DNA from: QHXM01 sp963697975
Lineage (GTDB): Bacteria; Acidobacteriota; Blastocatellia; Pyrinomonadales; Pyrinomonadaceae
Reading direction: 5' to 3'
Assembly (NCBI GenBank): GCA_963697975.1
Contig: OY969111.1
Location: 4,960,001-5,024,000, forward strand
DNA length: 64,000 bases
Each line of letters starts with the position of its first letter. Position 1 is the first letter of the stretch. Made by a program: the position numbers and the translations under genes. Of this stretch, positions 1 through 8,286 are shown piece by piece. The notes beneath the pieces were generated by a model. The model ran no database searches, was not told the DNA's origin, and saw only the letters and a program-made list of their open reading frames with translations.

Positions 1-136
1 GCCAGAGTAAGAATTCGTCTGCTGCTTGAAGACATAAGGTTTACCTCAGCGGGGGATTGCGTGTTGCGCCGTAGCTGTTCGCACGAAAGTGTACTCCTGC
101 GAGTTGATTCCTCAAAACAAAAAAAAGCGTGCCGGT

Positions 137-2872
137 TTACTCTTCCGTATACAGCGGAACGGTCAATTCACGCCGGACGTAAGAGCCTGCCGTGCCGACG
201 AAAGTGACCGTCATGACTTGCGTCTCACTTTCCTTTGCCGGTCGAGGAGCGTTTTCTTTTGGCTCAACTATAGAAAGAGGGCTACGCACTTTCAGCGTGT
301 AGGTGTGTCCGGCGAGACCTTCGAGTGTGAGATGCAGTCCGTCTTCGTCCGCCTCCGATGACAGGATACGCAAGCCCTGATTGCTTGCTCCGGGCCGAAG
401 CGTTTCCGGCTCGACGTAAACGTCCGTGCCTTCGTCATACGTGAGGACAATCTCGTTGGACGCGAGCGCATTGTTGACGACAAGCTCGACGAATTGCCGG
501 TCGCCCATCTCATTTGTGGTGAAGTTGACCGCGCGCCCGTTGAGCGTCGCCTTGCGAATGTGCGCGTCGAGCGGGAAGGCAGGCGCGAGCGTCACCTGTG
601 CGAAGCGTTTCCGCGCGCCGTTCAATTGCTTTTCAAATTCGCGCCGCGTAATGGTGATGGTCTGTCGCCCTTCGGTTCGCTTCCATGTGAGGTCATACGC
701 GTTTGCACCCGCGCGGACGTTGCGAACGGCGACGCTGTTCCAGTCCGCCGGAAGCTGCGGCGCGAAACGCAGCCCGCCGCCTCCTTCCGTCACTTCGATT
801 CCGAGCAGCCCGCGCAAAAGCGGCGTGACCACCATCGCTTCCGACCAGATTTGATGATGAGAGGAACGCCCGAACGGCGTGTTGAAGTCGCCGGAGAGAA
901 GCTCCGTCACGTAGCCGAGCGCGTTTGTGTATGTGAGCGAGGCGTTAGCCCTGAGTGCCTGATAGCCTACGTGCGGACGCCCGTAACGATAAGCGCCGAC
1001 AGCAACCCAGCCCGTGAAGAGAGGCCAGACAGAGCCGCTGTGATACGAGAGCGGGTCGTAAAGCTGACTCTTCTCCGAGATAATCCGCGCGCCCCAATCC
1101 GTCGCTATCGATCCACTGCCGAGATGGTCAATCTCGCTTTGCGCGCGCTCATCTTCCAGCACGCGCCACCAGAGCGGGACGGCGGGCATGACCGTGTCTT
1201 CGTCAATCAATCTCCCTTTGGCGAGTTCGTTCATTCTCGTCGTGCGCCGCTCGCGATTTGGGCCGGGGTCTGCTTCCACCGGCGCATCCTGCGGCTGCGA
1301 AGTACTGAAAGCATAAAAGCCGCGCTCATCACTTAACCAGTAAGTTTTCTCGATAGCTTCGCGCGTGCGCTCCGCGCCAGCAAGAGCTTCATCGGCGAGC
1401 TTCTCGTTGTTCATCACAGCGGCCATCTCCGCGAGGCTTCGCGAGGCTTCGACCCACAGCCCCTGCATGTAAATCTCTTCGTGCGACGGGTAGAGCGAGC
1501 CGCCTTCGACCCAGCCATGACCGAACTTCGTGTTTTCGATCAATGCGTTGTTGTCCGTATCGGACGCGGCGGTGAAGCGATAGGCTTTCACAATCGATTC
1601 CCAGTTTGCTTTCAGGAAATCGAGGTCGCCACTGGTGCGCCAGTAGTCCGCGTGCGCGATGATGTAGAGCGGTGTGGCATCTGCGCTCGCCCAGGGGTAA
1701 GGGTAGTCCGTGAACCAGGGAATCAGGGACGCGCTCTGCGAAATCTCGTGCGGAATCTTGCCGTCCTCGCGTTGAAATTTCTTCAGGAATTCGAGCGCCG
1801 TGCGCGTGGTCGCAAAGTCGCCGTAAGCGTTCAAGGCGAACGAAGTCCACAAAGCATCGCGCCCGAAGAACCACGCGAAGCCGGGGCGCTCGCTCTCACC
1901 CGAAGTGCGAAAGCCCGCGAGCAAGCCTGTGCCGAGCAGGGGGTTGGTCGCAAAGCCTTTATCAATTCCGATCTTCGCCCACTTGAAAGCTGTGTTGAGC
2001 CGCTCGTCAGGAGTCTCTATCTGAACGGTCTCCTTTTGCATCTGCTCGTAGTAAGCGACGTTCTTTTCATAAAGAGTGCGGACGCCCGCGAGCAATTTGT
2101 CGTAAGTCTCCTTTGCCTTCTCGCGCCCTTCGACGCTGCCCGCGATGATGACGGGAACGAACTGCGATTTCATCGCTTCGGCGGGTACGTCCATCACAAA
2201 TTGAATCGGCACATCGCGCGGCTCTTCCTGATAAGGCATGACTGAAATGTCGCGCGCCGAGGGCGAGCCGATGACGCCGACGAAGCGGCGCGTCTCTTCG
2301 GTGATGAAATAACGATGAGTCTGCTTGTCCCAACTGAGATTGCCTGTCATCAATCCGGCAGGCCACATCAATTTCAGGCGCGGGCGGAAACTCGCCGTGA
2401 TGGAAATGGGCAGCACGCTTTCAACGTCGAGCAGCATGACGATTCCGGGTTCTTCAAGCGGCGCGAAGATGATCTGGCGAACGGTGAACGCCGCGTGTGT
2501 GTAGGTAAAGATGGTGGCTTCGGGGCGCGCGTTGACGCTCGTCATGATCTCTGCGCCCTGAATGTCGAGAGGATAATCTTGCAGTCGAAACGAGAGCTTG
2601 AAATCATCCAGAACTTTTAGCGGATAGACCCACGCTTCCAGTGAGCGATTCTCGTAGCCAGCGATGGCAGACCTGCGGCCAACGACATCGAAGAACGTTC
2701 CGGCCTGCGCGCGACGCTCAAGCTCAAGGCCGCTTTTTTTCAAATTGAATTTCGAGGTGGCGGCGGCGCTCATTTGAGCTTTGACTCCTGAAGCGAAAGA
2801 GAAGATTAAGAGCAAGCACAAAGTTAGACAGGTTATTATCCGGCTTCTCTGCAACGTTGGTCTCCTGAACAT
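137..2872 (-). CDS. Secreted glycogen-debranching-type glycoside hydrolase (amylo-alpha-1,6-glucosidase/MGH1-like)
   Basis: A 911-residue protein with a signal peptide (about residues 1-33, ending VKAQ), so it acts outside the cytoplasm. The middle and C-terminal half look like the (alpha/alpha)6-barrel of bacterial glycogen-debranching proteins: WFFGRDALW near residue 335, GKIPHEIS shortly after, DWGARIISE near 594 and YHSGSVWP near 610. An N-terminal beta-sandwich-like region precedes the barrel. Family knowledge suggests cleavage of alpha-1,6 branches or related alpha-glucosides. The exact substrate cannot be read from sequence, and trehalase-like or GH63-like activity is possible. It fits the alpha-glucan enzymes further right but is transcribed away from them. 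The start has no clear Shine-Dalgarno (SD) sequence. A large palindrome lies upstream. Confidence 0.8.
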   Translation of the reverse strand: MFRRPTLQRSRIITCLTLCLLLIFSFASGVKAQMSAAATSKFNLKKSGLELERRAQAGTFFDVVGRRSAIAGYENRSLEAWVYPLKVLDDFKLSFRLQDYPLDIQGAEIMTSVNARPEATIFTYTHAAFTVRQIIFAPLEEPGIVMLLDVESVLPISITASFRPRLKLMWPAGLMTGNLSWDKQTHRYFITEETRRFVGVIGSPSARDISVMPYQEEPRDVPIQFVMDVPAEAMKSQFVPVIIAGSVEGREKAKETYDKLLAGVRTLYEKNVAYYEQMQKETVQIETPDERLNTAFKWAKIGIDKGFATNPLLGTGLLAGFRTSGESERPGFAWFFGRDALWTSFALNAYGDFATTRTALEFLKKFQREDGKIPHEISQSASLIPWFTDYPYPWASADATPLYIIAHADYWRTSGDLDFLKANWESIVKAYRFTAASDTDNNALIENTKFGHGWVEGGSLYPSHEEIYMQGLWVEASRSLAEMAAVMNNEKLADEALAGAERTREAIEKTYWLSDERGFYAFSTSQPQDAPVEADPGPNRERRTTRMNELAKGRLIDEDTVMPAVPLWWRVLEDERAQSEIDHLGSGSIATDWGARIISEKSQLYDPLSYHSGSVWPLFTGWVAVGAYRYGRPHVGYQALRANASLTYTNALGYVTELLSGDFNTPFGRSSHHQIWSEAMVVTPLLRGLLGIEVTEGGGGLRFAPQLPADWNSVAVRNVRAGANAYDLTWKRTEGRQTITITRREFEKQLNGARKRFAQVTLAPAFPLDAHIRKATLNGRAVNFTTNEMGDRQFVELVVNNALASNEIVLTYDEGTDVYVEPETLRPGASNQGLRILSSEADEDGLHLTLEGLAGHTYTLKVRSPLSIVEPKENAPRPAKESETQVMTVTFVGTAGSYVRRELTVPLYTEE

Positions 2873-2978
2873 TGAACGAGTCCGTCTATTCTATCCGGCC
2901 TGCCTCTGAAAATCATACCTCAACTCAGCGAGCAGCTTTTTCGCCCAATTCGTTTCCTGCCGCGCGAGCGGCAGCTTG

Positions 2979-3139
2979 AATTTAGCCGTGCGGTTCAACG
3001 CACGGAAACAAGACGATGAAAGTTCACGCGTCGCGTCAGCGATGGTTGAATCACCGCGCAATGGGAGTTCAACCGTCGCTGACGCGACGCGTGACGACGC
3101 ACACTGCTCGTTCCCGGCGTTGAAATGCCAGGCTAAATT
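2979..3139. repeat. Large imperfect palindrome (hairpin family G)
   Basis: The 313-base gap between two leftward genes is dominated by a palindrome. The inner arms 3022-3050 and 3067-3094 are almost perfectly complementary over 28 bases (core CGTCGCGTCAGCGA). Outer arms 2979-3012 and 3107-3139 also pair, with gaps. Both strands therefore carry short open frames that read alike (SSRVASA and ADATR occur in each). I read these as products of the palindrome, not genes. The stem could end transcription of the gene ending at 3186 or be a dispersed repeat. Confidence 0.75.
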
Positions 3140-3185
3140 CACCACGCCGCTCACGCGGCGCATTCAAAACCGTTCTTCTTTTAAG

Positions 3186-5042
3186 TTATTGCTGAGTTGG
3201 TGCCGGTGAAGGCGATGGCGTCTGCTCTGGCCTAACGAAAACGATGGGGGAGGCTGAGATGATGCCTTTGCCTTCCTGAACGGCGATTGCCTGATTGGGC
3301 TTCACGTCAGGGATGATGTCGACCTGTCCGCTTGGCCACGCAATCTCCAGCGCAACACCTTTCGTCGGGTCAGAACCTTTCGTCGGGTCAGATTTGCCGA
3401 GACCGAACGTCAGGGGTAGTTCGCTCTGCGAGCAATAGCTTGAGCCGGTTTTGACTACGCTCATCAGGTGCCCGCCCGCCGCCGTCTTCAACGTCACCTT
3501 CGCGCCGATACCGTCGCGGTTCGAGCGCGAGCCGACGGTTCTGACGCGCAGCAAATCGTTCTGATTGCCGTTGTCATTTCTCATGAGACGAGCCGCGCCG
3601 TTGTTGGCTGTGATGAGCAGATCGAGGTCGCCATCATTATCAATGTCACCGTAGGCCGCGCCGCGCCCGACGATGGCGCGCTGCATCGCTTTGCCAAGTC
3701 TTGCCGTCACTTCTTCAAACTTCTTCTTACCCTTATTGCGGAAGAGATGCGGCGGCTGAGCATACTTGACGTTTGGCTGCACGACCGAGATGTCATCGGA
3801 GACGTGGCCATTGGCGGCGAAGATGTCGGGCAAGCCGTCCAGATCATAGTCGAAGAAGAAGGTGGCGAAGGTCAGAGATTGCGAGGACATCTTGCCGATG
3901 CCGGATGCTCCGGCTTCATCCGTGAAGAGTCCCGTGCCGTCATTACGATAAAGCGCCATGCTCTCGTTCGTAAAATTGCCGATGACGATGCCCTGCCGCC
4001 CTGAGCCGTCATAGTCGGCAGTGTCCACACCCATCCCAGCGCGCGGCGTGCCCGCCTCAGAGAAGGCGACGCCCGCCGTGAGCGCTTCGTCGGTGAACGT
4101 GCCGTTGCCGTTATTTTTGTAGAGCTTGTTCGGTTCTGTGTCGTTGGCGACGAAGAGATCGGGCCAGCCGTCGTTGTTGTAGTCGAAGACGGCAACGCCG
4201 AGGGATTTGCTGGTGGGGTCTGCCAGCCCCGCGCGTTGCGTGACGTTCTCGAACGTGCCGTTCCCGCGATTTTTGTAGAGCGTCGCGCTCTGGCCCTTGT
4301 AGGATTGCGGCGTGCAGTAAGACTTGTTTTTGCCGTCGAGCGTGCAGGTTTGGTCTTTCTCGACAGACCACTCGACGTAGTTGCAGACGAAGAGGTCAAG
4401 CCGTCCATCCTTGTCATAATCAAACCACGCGGCGCTCGTCGAAAAGCCGGGATCATTGACGCCCGCTTTTGTGGACACGTCCGCAAACTTGCCGTTGCCG
4501 AGATTGCGGAAAAGATGGTTGGGGCCGACGGCTGTGACGTAGATGTCAACGAAGCCGTCGTTATCATAATCGGCTACGCTCACGCCCAGCCCGTACATCT
4601 CGATTGCCAGTCCAGATGCGCCCGTCACATCCGTAAACGTGCCGTTCTGGTTGTTGTGATAAAGCGCCGGATAGGTTTTCGCGCCCTTCTTCTCAGGCCA
4701 GTTCGTGGAGTTGATGAGCAGGATGTCCTGCCAGCCGTCGTTGTCGTAATCGAGAAAGGCGCAGCCGGGGCCGAGCGTTTCGGGGAGATATTTTTTACCG
4801 AACGCGCCGCTGTTATGCTTAAAGCGAATCCCGGCCTGAGCCGTCACATCTGTGAATTCGATTGGGCCGGAGGGGCGCGGGGCTTCTGCTGATGCGGGAG
4901 CTTGTTGTCCGGCTTGTTGAGTTGTCGTTTGTTCAGGGGCAGTGGCATTGACGGATGCTTCCTGCGTCGCGTCCTTTTTGCAGCCCGACAGGAGCGAAGA
5001 GATTAAGAATAAGAGGACGCAGAAAATTCGAGGGAAGCGCAT
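3186..5042 (-). CDS. CRTAC1-family lipoprotein (FG-GAP/VCBS repeats, C-terminal ASPIC/UnbV domain)
   Basis: A 618-residue protein with a lipoprotein signal (lipobox LLSGC, Cys21) followed by a Thr/Gln/Ala-rich linker. About seven FG-GAP/VCBS-type repeats follow, with calcium-binding-like D-x-D-x-D-G loops (FLDYDNDGWQD, VADYDNDGFVD, WFDYDKDGRLD, VFDYNNDGWPD, YGDIDNDGDLD). The C-terminus (about 500-590) is the ASPIC/UnbV domain, with NRDGIGAKV and LTFGLG. It is predicted to be a membrane-anchored extracytoplasmic beta-propeller. The biochemical role of this family is unknown. In one repeat the acidic loop is degenerate (ADYDGSGRQG). The tail is Pro/Ser-rich (SPSPAPTQQ). Confidence 0.9.
   Translation of the reverse strand: MRFPRIFCVLLFLISSLLSGCKKDATQEASVNATAPEQTTTQQAGQQAPASAEAPRPSGPIEFTDVTAQAGIRFKHNSGAFGKKYLPETLGPGCAFLDYDNDGWQDILLINSTNWPEKKGAKTYPALYHNNQNGTFTDVTGASGLAIEMYGLGVSVADYDNDGFVDIYVTAVGPNHLFRNLGNGKFADVSTKAGVNDPGFSTSAAWFDYDKDGRLDLFVCNYVEWSVEKDQTCTLDGKNKSYCTPQSYKGQSATLYKNRGNGTFENVTQRAGLADPTSKSLGVAVFDYNNDGWPDLFVANDTEPNKLYKNNGNGTFTDEALTAGVAFSEAGTPRAGMGVDTADYDGSGRQGIVIGNFTNESMALYRNDGTGLFTDEAGASGIGKMSSQSLTFATFFFDYDLDGLPDIFAANGHVSDDISVVQPNVKYAQPPHLFRNKGKKKFEEVTARLGKAMQRAIVGRGAAYGDIDNDGDLDLLITANNGAARLMRNDNGNQNDLLRVRTVGSRSNRDGIGAKVTLKTAAGGHLMSVVKTGSSYCSQSELPLTFGLGKSDPTKGSDPTKGVALEIAWPSGQVDIIPDVKPNQAIAVQEGKGIISASPIVFVRPEQTPSPSPAPTQQ
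3357..3392. repeat. 18-bp tandem duplication inside CRTAC1 gene
   Basis: Two adjacent identical 18-base units encode a doubled SDPTKG in the ASPIC/UnbV region, just before the strand that reads VALEIAWPSG. It is in frame, so the protein is intact. It looks like a recent slippage duplication. Confidence 0.8.
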
Positions 5043-5057
5043 CTGTACTTACCGATT

Positions 5058-5106
5058 TAGTTCTTGAACTATGGATGGGAAACTGCCGGGGTGTTCAATT
5101 TAGAAC
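5058..5106. promoter_or_regulatory. Two GTTC/GAAC inverted repeats upstream of CRTAC1 lipoprotein gene
   Basis: TAGTTC-TT-GAACTA (5058-5071) and GTTC-6 nt-GAAC (5093-5106) lie 15-65 nt upstream of the start at 5042. Their centres are 35 nt apart. Such paired dyads can be operators, but no matching regulator is identified here. Confidence 0.2.
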
Positions 5107-5136
5107 GCCTAAGATAACTATCGTGGCGACGAATAA

Positions 5137-5276
5137 GAATAGGACTGAAATTAACAGGATGGACAGGATTAACAGGATAATCAAAATTAAGAAAATAAGA
5201 GGCAGGTCAAGCGAGCTTGCTATTATTTCTCTATATCCTGCCTATCCTGTCCATCCTGTTAATTTCAGTCTATTCC
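5137..5276. repeat. Long hairpin with ACAGGAT tandem-unit arms (family A, copy 1)
   Basis: Arms 5137-5179 and 5234-5276 pair over about 42 bases with few mismatches. They are built of degenerate repeats of ATTAACAGGAT and GGACAGGAT. The loop is about 54 nt. It sits between the coiled-coil gene and the leftward CRTAC1 lipoprotein gene, ending 7 nt from the stop of the former. Three further copies occur at 43315, 47257 and 55717. Confidence 0.85.
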
Positions 5277-5282
5277 TTGTCA

Positions 5283-5471
5283 CTATTTCGCCAGAATCTT
5301 TTCCTGATTGGCGAGAATCTGGCGTTGATTCTCTTGCATGGCTTCCTGGTTAGCGAGAATTTGATCGAGTTTGGCCTGATTCGATTTGATCTCTTCCTGG
5401 TTTCTCTTGATCTCTTCCTGATTCGCCTTAATCTGTTCCTGATTGGCGATTACCTGATCGTTGTCTGCCAT
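5283..5471 (-). CDS. Small coiled-coil protein with NQE heptad repeats
   Basis: A 62-residue protein starting MADNDQ. This ATG is chosen because GGAG lies about 9 nt upstream; a longer frame to 5570 has no such site. Almost the whole chain is a seven-residue repeat of the type N-Q-E-E-I-K-x or A-N-Q-x-x-I-L, with I/L at the coiled-coil core positions and Asn-Gln recurring. It is highly charged, soluble and lacks Cys, a signal peptide or membrane segments. It should form a parallel or antiparallel coiled-coil oligomer. It lies downstream of the UnbU-like gene on the same strand, 146 nt away, so it may be co-transcribed. I do not recognise a family, and the function is unknown. Confidence 0.6.
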   Translation of the reverse strand: MADNDQVIANQEQIKANQEEIKRNQEEIKSNQAKLDQILANQEAMQENQRQILANQEKILAK

Positions 5472-5617
5472 TTTACACTTACTCCGGGGACAAATATTTG
5501 TAGAGCTTAAGCCTCTTGATTCGTCTGTAGGCTGTGCGCGCATGTTATGAGGCGAGACTTGAGATGTCAAACTGATGAATTTCTATTTGCGCCGTTTCGT
5601 GTGATTTAGCTGATGAG

Positions 5618-6487
5618 CTATGCGGGCTTCGGTTCGACGGCTTTGCGCTGGCGCGAAGTCAGACTGATTTCAATTAGGTTAGCTGTCGGCCCGACGAGAA
5701 AGAGCGCGTAGTAGGGAGCGTGTACGACCTCGAACAATCGGAGAATCATCTCGACGAAAGCGACGGCGACGGCGACGGCGCACTGTCCACGCTTTGAATG
5801 CACGGTCGTCTTCGGATCAGTAATCATGAAGAAGACGAAAAGTTGATACATCGGGCCGGTGATGGGCGCAATCTCGGCCTGAAAAGCGTGGCCCGTCATC
5901 CAGCTTCTCACGAAGGCGAAGATGAAGAAGGCGGCAACGTAGGTCGCGCTGATGTGAAAGCGTTTGAGCCGGTAGATGATGAGCGAGCCGAGCACCCAGA
6001 TGACGATCATCGGCGGAAGACTGTTGCCCCATTGCACGCTCAAGGTCGCGCCCGTGAAAGAGGCCAGAAAGAGCATCGCGCTGATGCCGAAGTTCGACGG
6101 ATTCCAGATGTGACGATTATTCACGCGCAGCACGTACTTCGACATAATCGAAACCACGCTGCACCAGATGTAAGGCCAGACGGCGGGCGAGCGCACGAGG
6201 ATGCCGACGCTGATGCCCGTGATGTAGGCGCTGGCCAGATGCGGCCACTTGCCAGTGAAGAGGCGACCCAGGATGATTTCCGTGGCGATTGCCGACGCGA
6301 TGGCGAGCAGCGTCTTTTCGTAGCTTTCAAGGATGCCGCCGACAAGCTGGCCGACGAGCAGAATGAAGGTGATGAAGACGGGCGCGAGAAAGCGATTATC
6401 GAAACTGAAGCGTGCGCCGCGACGTTGCTCAGGGGCTTCGACGGGCGTTGGGGCTGAACTGGTGTTGGCTGTTAGCTCCGGGTTCAA
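5618..6487 (-). CDS. NqrB/RnfD-like integral membrane protein (UnbU-like)
   Basis: A 289-residue polytopic membrane protein with about eight hydrophobic segments after a Pro-rich N-terminal tail. It carries the NqrB/RnfD family marks NPSNFG (129-134) and ITDPKTT (222-228), and a TGAT tetrad at 145-148; I cannot say whether the latter binds flavin. The protein is shorter than RnfD and NqrB (about 350-400), and no other Rnf or Nqr subunits are present. Enediyne clusters encode a similar membrane protein, UnbU, next to UnbV. Here the gene follows a CRTAC1/UnbV gene with a 4-nt overlap (6484-6487), starting with TTG inside TTGA, so translation is probably coupled. Confidence 0.8.
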   Translation of the reverse strand: MNPELTANTSSAPTPVEAPEQRRGARFSFDNRFLAPVFITFILLVGQLVGGILESYEKTLLAIASAIATEIILGRLFTGKWPHLASAYITGISVGILVRSPAVWPYIWCSVVSIMSKYVLRVNNRHIWNPSNFGISAMLFLASFTGATLSVQWGNSLPPMIVIWVLGSLIIYRLKRFHISATYVAAFFIFAFVRSWMTGHAFQAEIAPITGPMYQLFVFFMITDPKTTVHSKRGQCAVAVAVAFVEMILRLFEVVHAPYYALFLVGPTANLIEISLTSRQRKAVEPKPA

Positions 6488-8286
6488 ATCAGAGGCTCCT
6501 TCACCTTGTTAAGCTTGCCGACTTCAACTGCATCGAGGGTCTGCATTTTACCCGAAGGCCAGCGAATCTCAACCCGCTCGATGCGCGCCGTTTTGCCCAG
6601 ACCGAAATGAAGCCGCCGCTGATTCTGCGCGCAGAAGCCGCTCCCGCCTGAAACCTCCTGCACCTGTTGCTGGTTGTTCCAGAAGACGCGCACCTGCGCG
6701 CCGATGGCGCTCTTGTTGCTCGTCGTGCCTTCCAACTCAAACTCAATCCACTGATTCTCCGGCGCGACCGTGTTCTTATAAAGAAGCAACGGCCCGCGCT
6801 GGTTGGCGACGACGACATCCAGCACGCCGCGATTCCAGAGATCAACCTGCGCGATTGAGCGCCCGTCGAACGTATCGTTAGCGCCGACGACCTGCGCGAC
6901 TTCGGTGAAGCGCCCCGCGCCGTCGTTAATCCAAACCTTTTTCTGTTGATAACCCGACAGGCTGCGACCCTGCATCGGCGGCCAGTGCGCGGCGTCACTG
7001 ATGATGGTGCTGTTGCCCCCGGAAATTTTGGAAAAATCGTACCAGTAGTTAGAGCCTTTTTCGCCGGAGACGTAGCCGTTGGTTAAATAGAGGTCGAGTG
7101 TGCCGTCGTTGTTCAAATCGCCAAACTGCGCGCCGAAGCTCCAGCCGCCAAGCTCCACGCCCATGTCGGGCGCGAGATTGTCATACTGAACATCGTCACG
7201 GGTCGTGCCCTCGCGCGGCATCCAGAGATTGTTGCCCTGAAGCAGGATTCCTTCTTCCGAGATATTCGTCACGTAGATGGCAAACTTGCCCTGATTCAGG
7301 ATGTCGCCGAACGCGACGTTCATCCCGCTTTTGGGCTGAGCGCCGACGCCCGTCTTTTTGCCTGCATCATCAAACCCTTTTCCATCCTGATTGAGGAAAA
7401 GCTCTGCGACGCCGTAGTCGTTAGCGATGAAAAGGTCTGGATAGCCCGTGCCGCGCAGGTCAGCGGCAGCGGCAGCGAGCGCCCAACGGCGAGTGTCGAT
7501 TCCCAGTTGAGCGCTCGTCTCTTCAAAACGCCCGTCGCCTAAATTATGAAAGAGAAACTTGCGCCCGCCGTTTCGCGCATACTCGAAGCTTTCGGGCATC
7601 ATCTCGGTCGTCGTCAGATGCCAGAGATCAATCGTCTCTGAATAGTAGCCGCCTAAGAAAAGGTCAAGACGACCGTCGCGGTCATAGTCGAACCAGATGG
7701 CTGTGTTGGCGTTGACCCACTGTGGCAATCCTGCGCCCTCTGTGGTGCGTGTGAATCCGCGCCCGCCGTCGTTGTGAAAAAGTTCGGGGCGACCCCACTT
7801 GTAAAGAAAAAGGTCTTCGTAACCGTCGTTGTCGTAATCACCCCAGACCGCGCCCATCGAAACGCCCGTGCCTTCCTTGTTCACGTCCGCAAGGTTCATC
7901 GTGGACGCGACATCCCTGAACGTTCCGTCGCCCAGATTGCGATAGAGACAGTTCCTGCTTCCTTCGCCGCTGTTCGTCACATAGAGGTCTTGCCAGTTAT
8001 CGCGGTCGAAATCAACGACGGAGACAGCCGCGCCCATCGAGGCGACTTGCGGCATGATGTGATTGAGCTTCGGGTCGAGCGTCGGGGCTTGATGTTTGAA
8101 ATCAATGCCGGAGGCGAGGGCTACTTCTTCCAGTCGAAAACCGTAGCGTGCCATCACCGCCTGCTTGTCTGCGGTCGTAGCTAAGGAAGCGGACTGCTGC
8201 TGCCGTCGCTTGATGACGAGAGGACTGGCGAGCAGCCCCAGAAAGAGAAGGGCGAGCAGTAATCTTGCAATACGACCGGGTTTCAT
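6484..8286 (-). CDS. CRTAC1-family protein (VCBS repeats plus ASPIC/UnbV)
   Basis: A 600-residue protein. An N-terminal hydrophobic stretch (about 8-25) followed by KRRQQQ suggests a signal anchor or an uncleaved signal; there is no lipobox. FG-GAP/VCBS repeats with D-x-D-x-D-G loops include VVDFDRDNWQD, WGDYDNDGYED, WFDYDRDGRLD and FGDLNNDGTLD. The ASPIC/UnbV domain is at about 510-590 (NKSAIGAQVRV, LHFGLGKT, IRWPSG). It is the middle gene of a tightly coupled leftward trio: its ATG overlaps the stop of the giant TPR gene (ATGA at 8283-8286) and its own stop overlaps the UnbU-like start. This tight linkage suggests equal synthesis and perhaps a physical complex at the membrane. Confidence 0.9.
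   Translation of the reverse strand: MKPGRIARLLLALLFLGLLASPLVIKRRQQQSASLATTADKQAVMARYGFRLEEVALASGIDFKHQAPTLDPKLNHIMPQVASMGAAVSVVDFDRDNWQDLYVTNSGEGSRNCLYRNLGDGTFRDVASTMNLADVNKEGTGVSMGAVWGDYDNDGYEDLFLYKWGRPELFHNDGGRGFTRTTEGAGLPQWVNANTAIWFDYDRDGRLDLFLGGYYSETIDLWHLTTTEMMPESFEYARNGGRKFLFHNLGDGRFEETSAQLGIDTRRWALAAAAADLRGTGYPDLFIANDYGVAELFLNQDGKGFDDAGKKTGVGAQPKSGMNVAFGDILNQGKFAIYVTNISEEGILLQGNNLWMPREGTTRDDVQYDNLAPDMGVELGGWSFGAQFGDLNNDGTLDLYLTNGYVSGEKGSNYWYDFSKISGGNSTIISDAAHWPPMQGRSLSGYQQKKVWINDGAGRFTEVAQVVGANDTFDGRSIAQVDLWNRGVLDVVVANQRGPLLLYKNTVAPENQWIEFELEGTTSNKSAIGAQVRVFWNNQQQVQEVSGGSGFCAQNQRRLHFGLGKTARIERVEIRWPSGKMQTLDAVEVGKLNKVKEPLI

Noticed and set aside
2891..3209. Two short frames on opposite strands (90 and 77 codons)
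   Set aside because: They are mirror readings of the family G palindrome, without SD sites or known domains.
5137..5276. CRISPR-like look of the ACAGGAT repeats
   Set aside because: The units are only 9-12 nt, degenerate, contiguous and arranged as inverted arms, with no spacers and no cas genes.
5618..6487. A complete Rnf or Nqr electron-transport complex
   Set aside because: Only one D/B-type subunit is present; no A, C, E or G subunit genes are seen.
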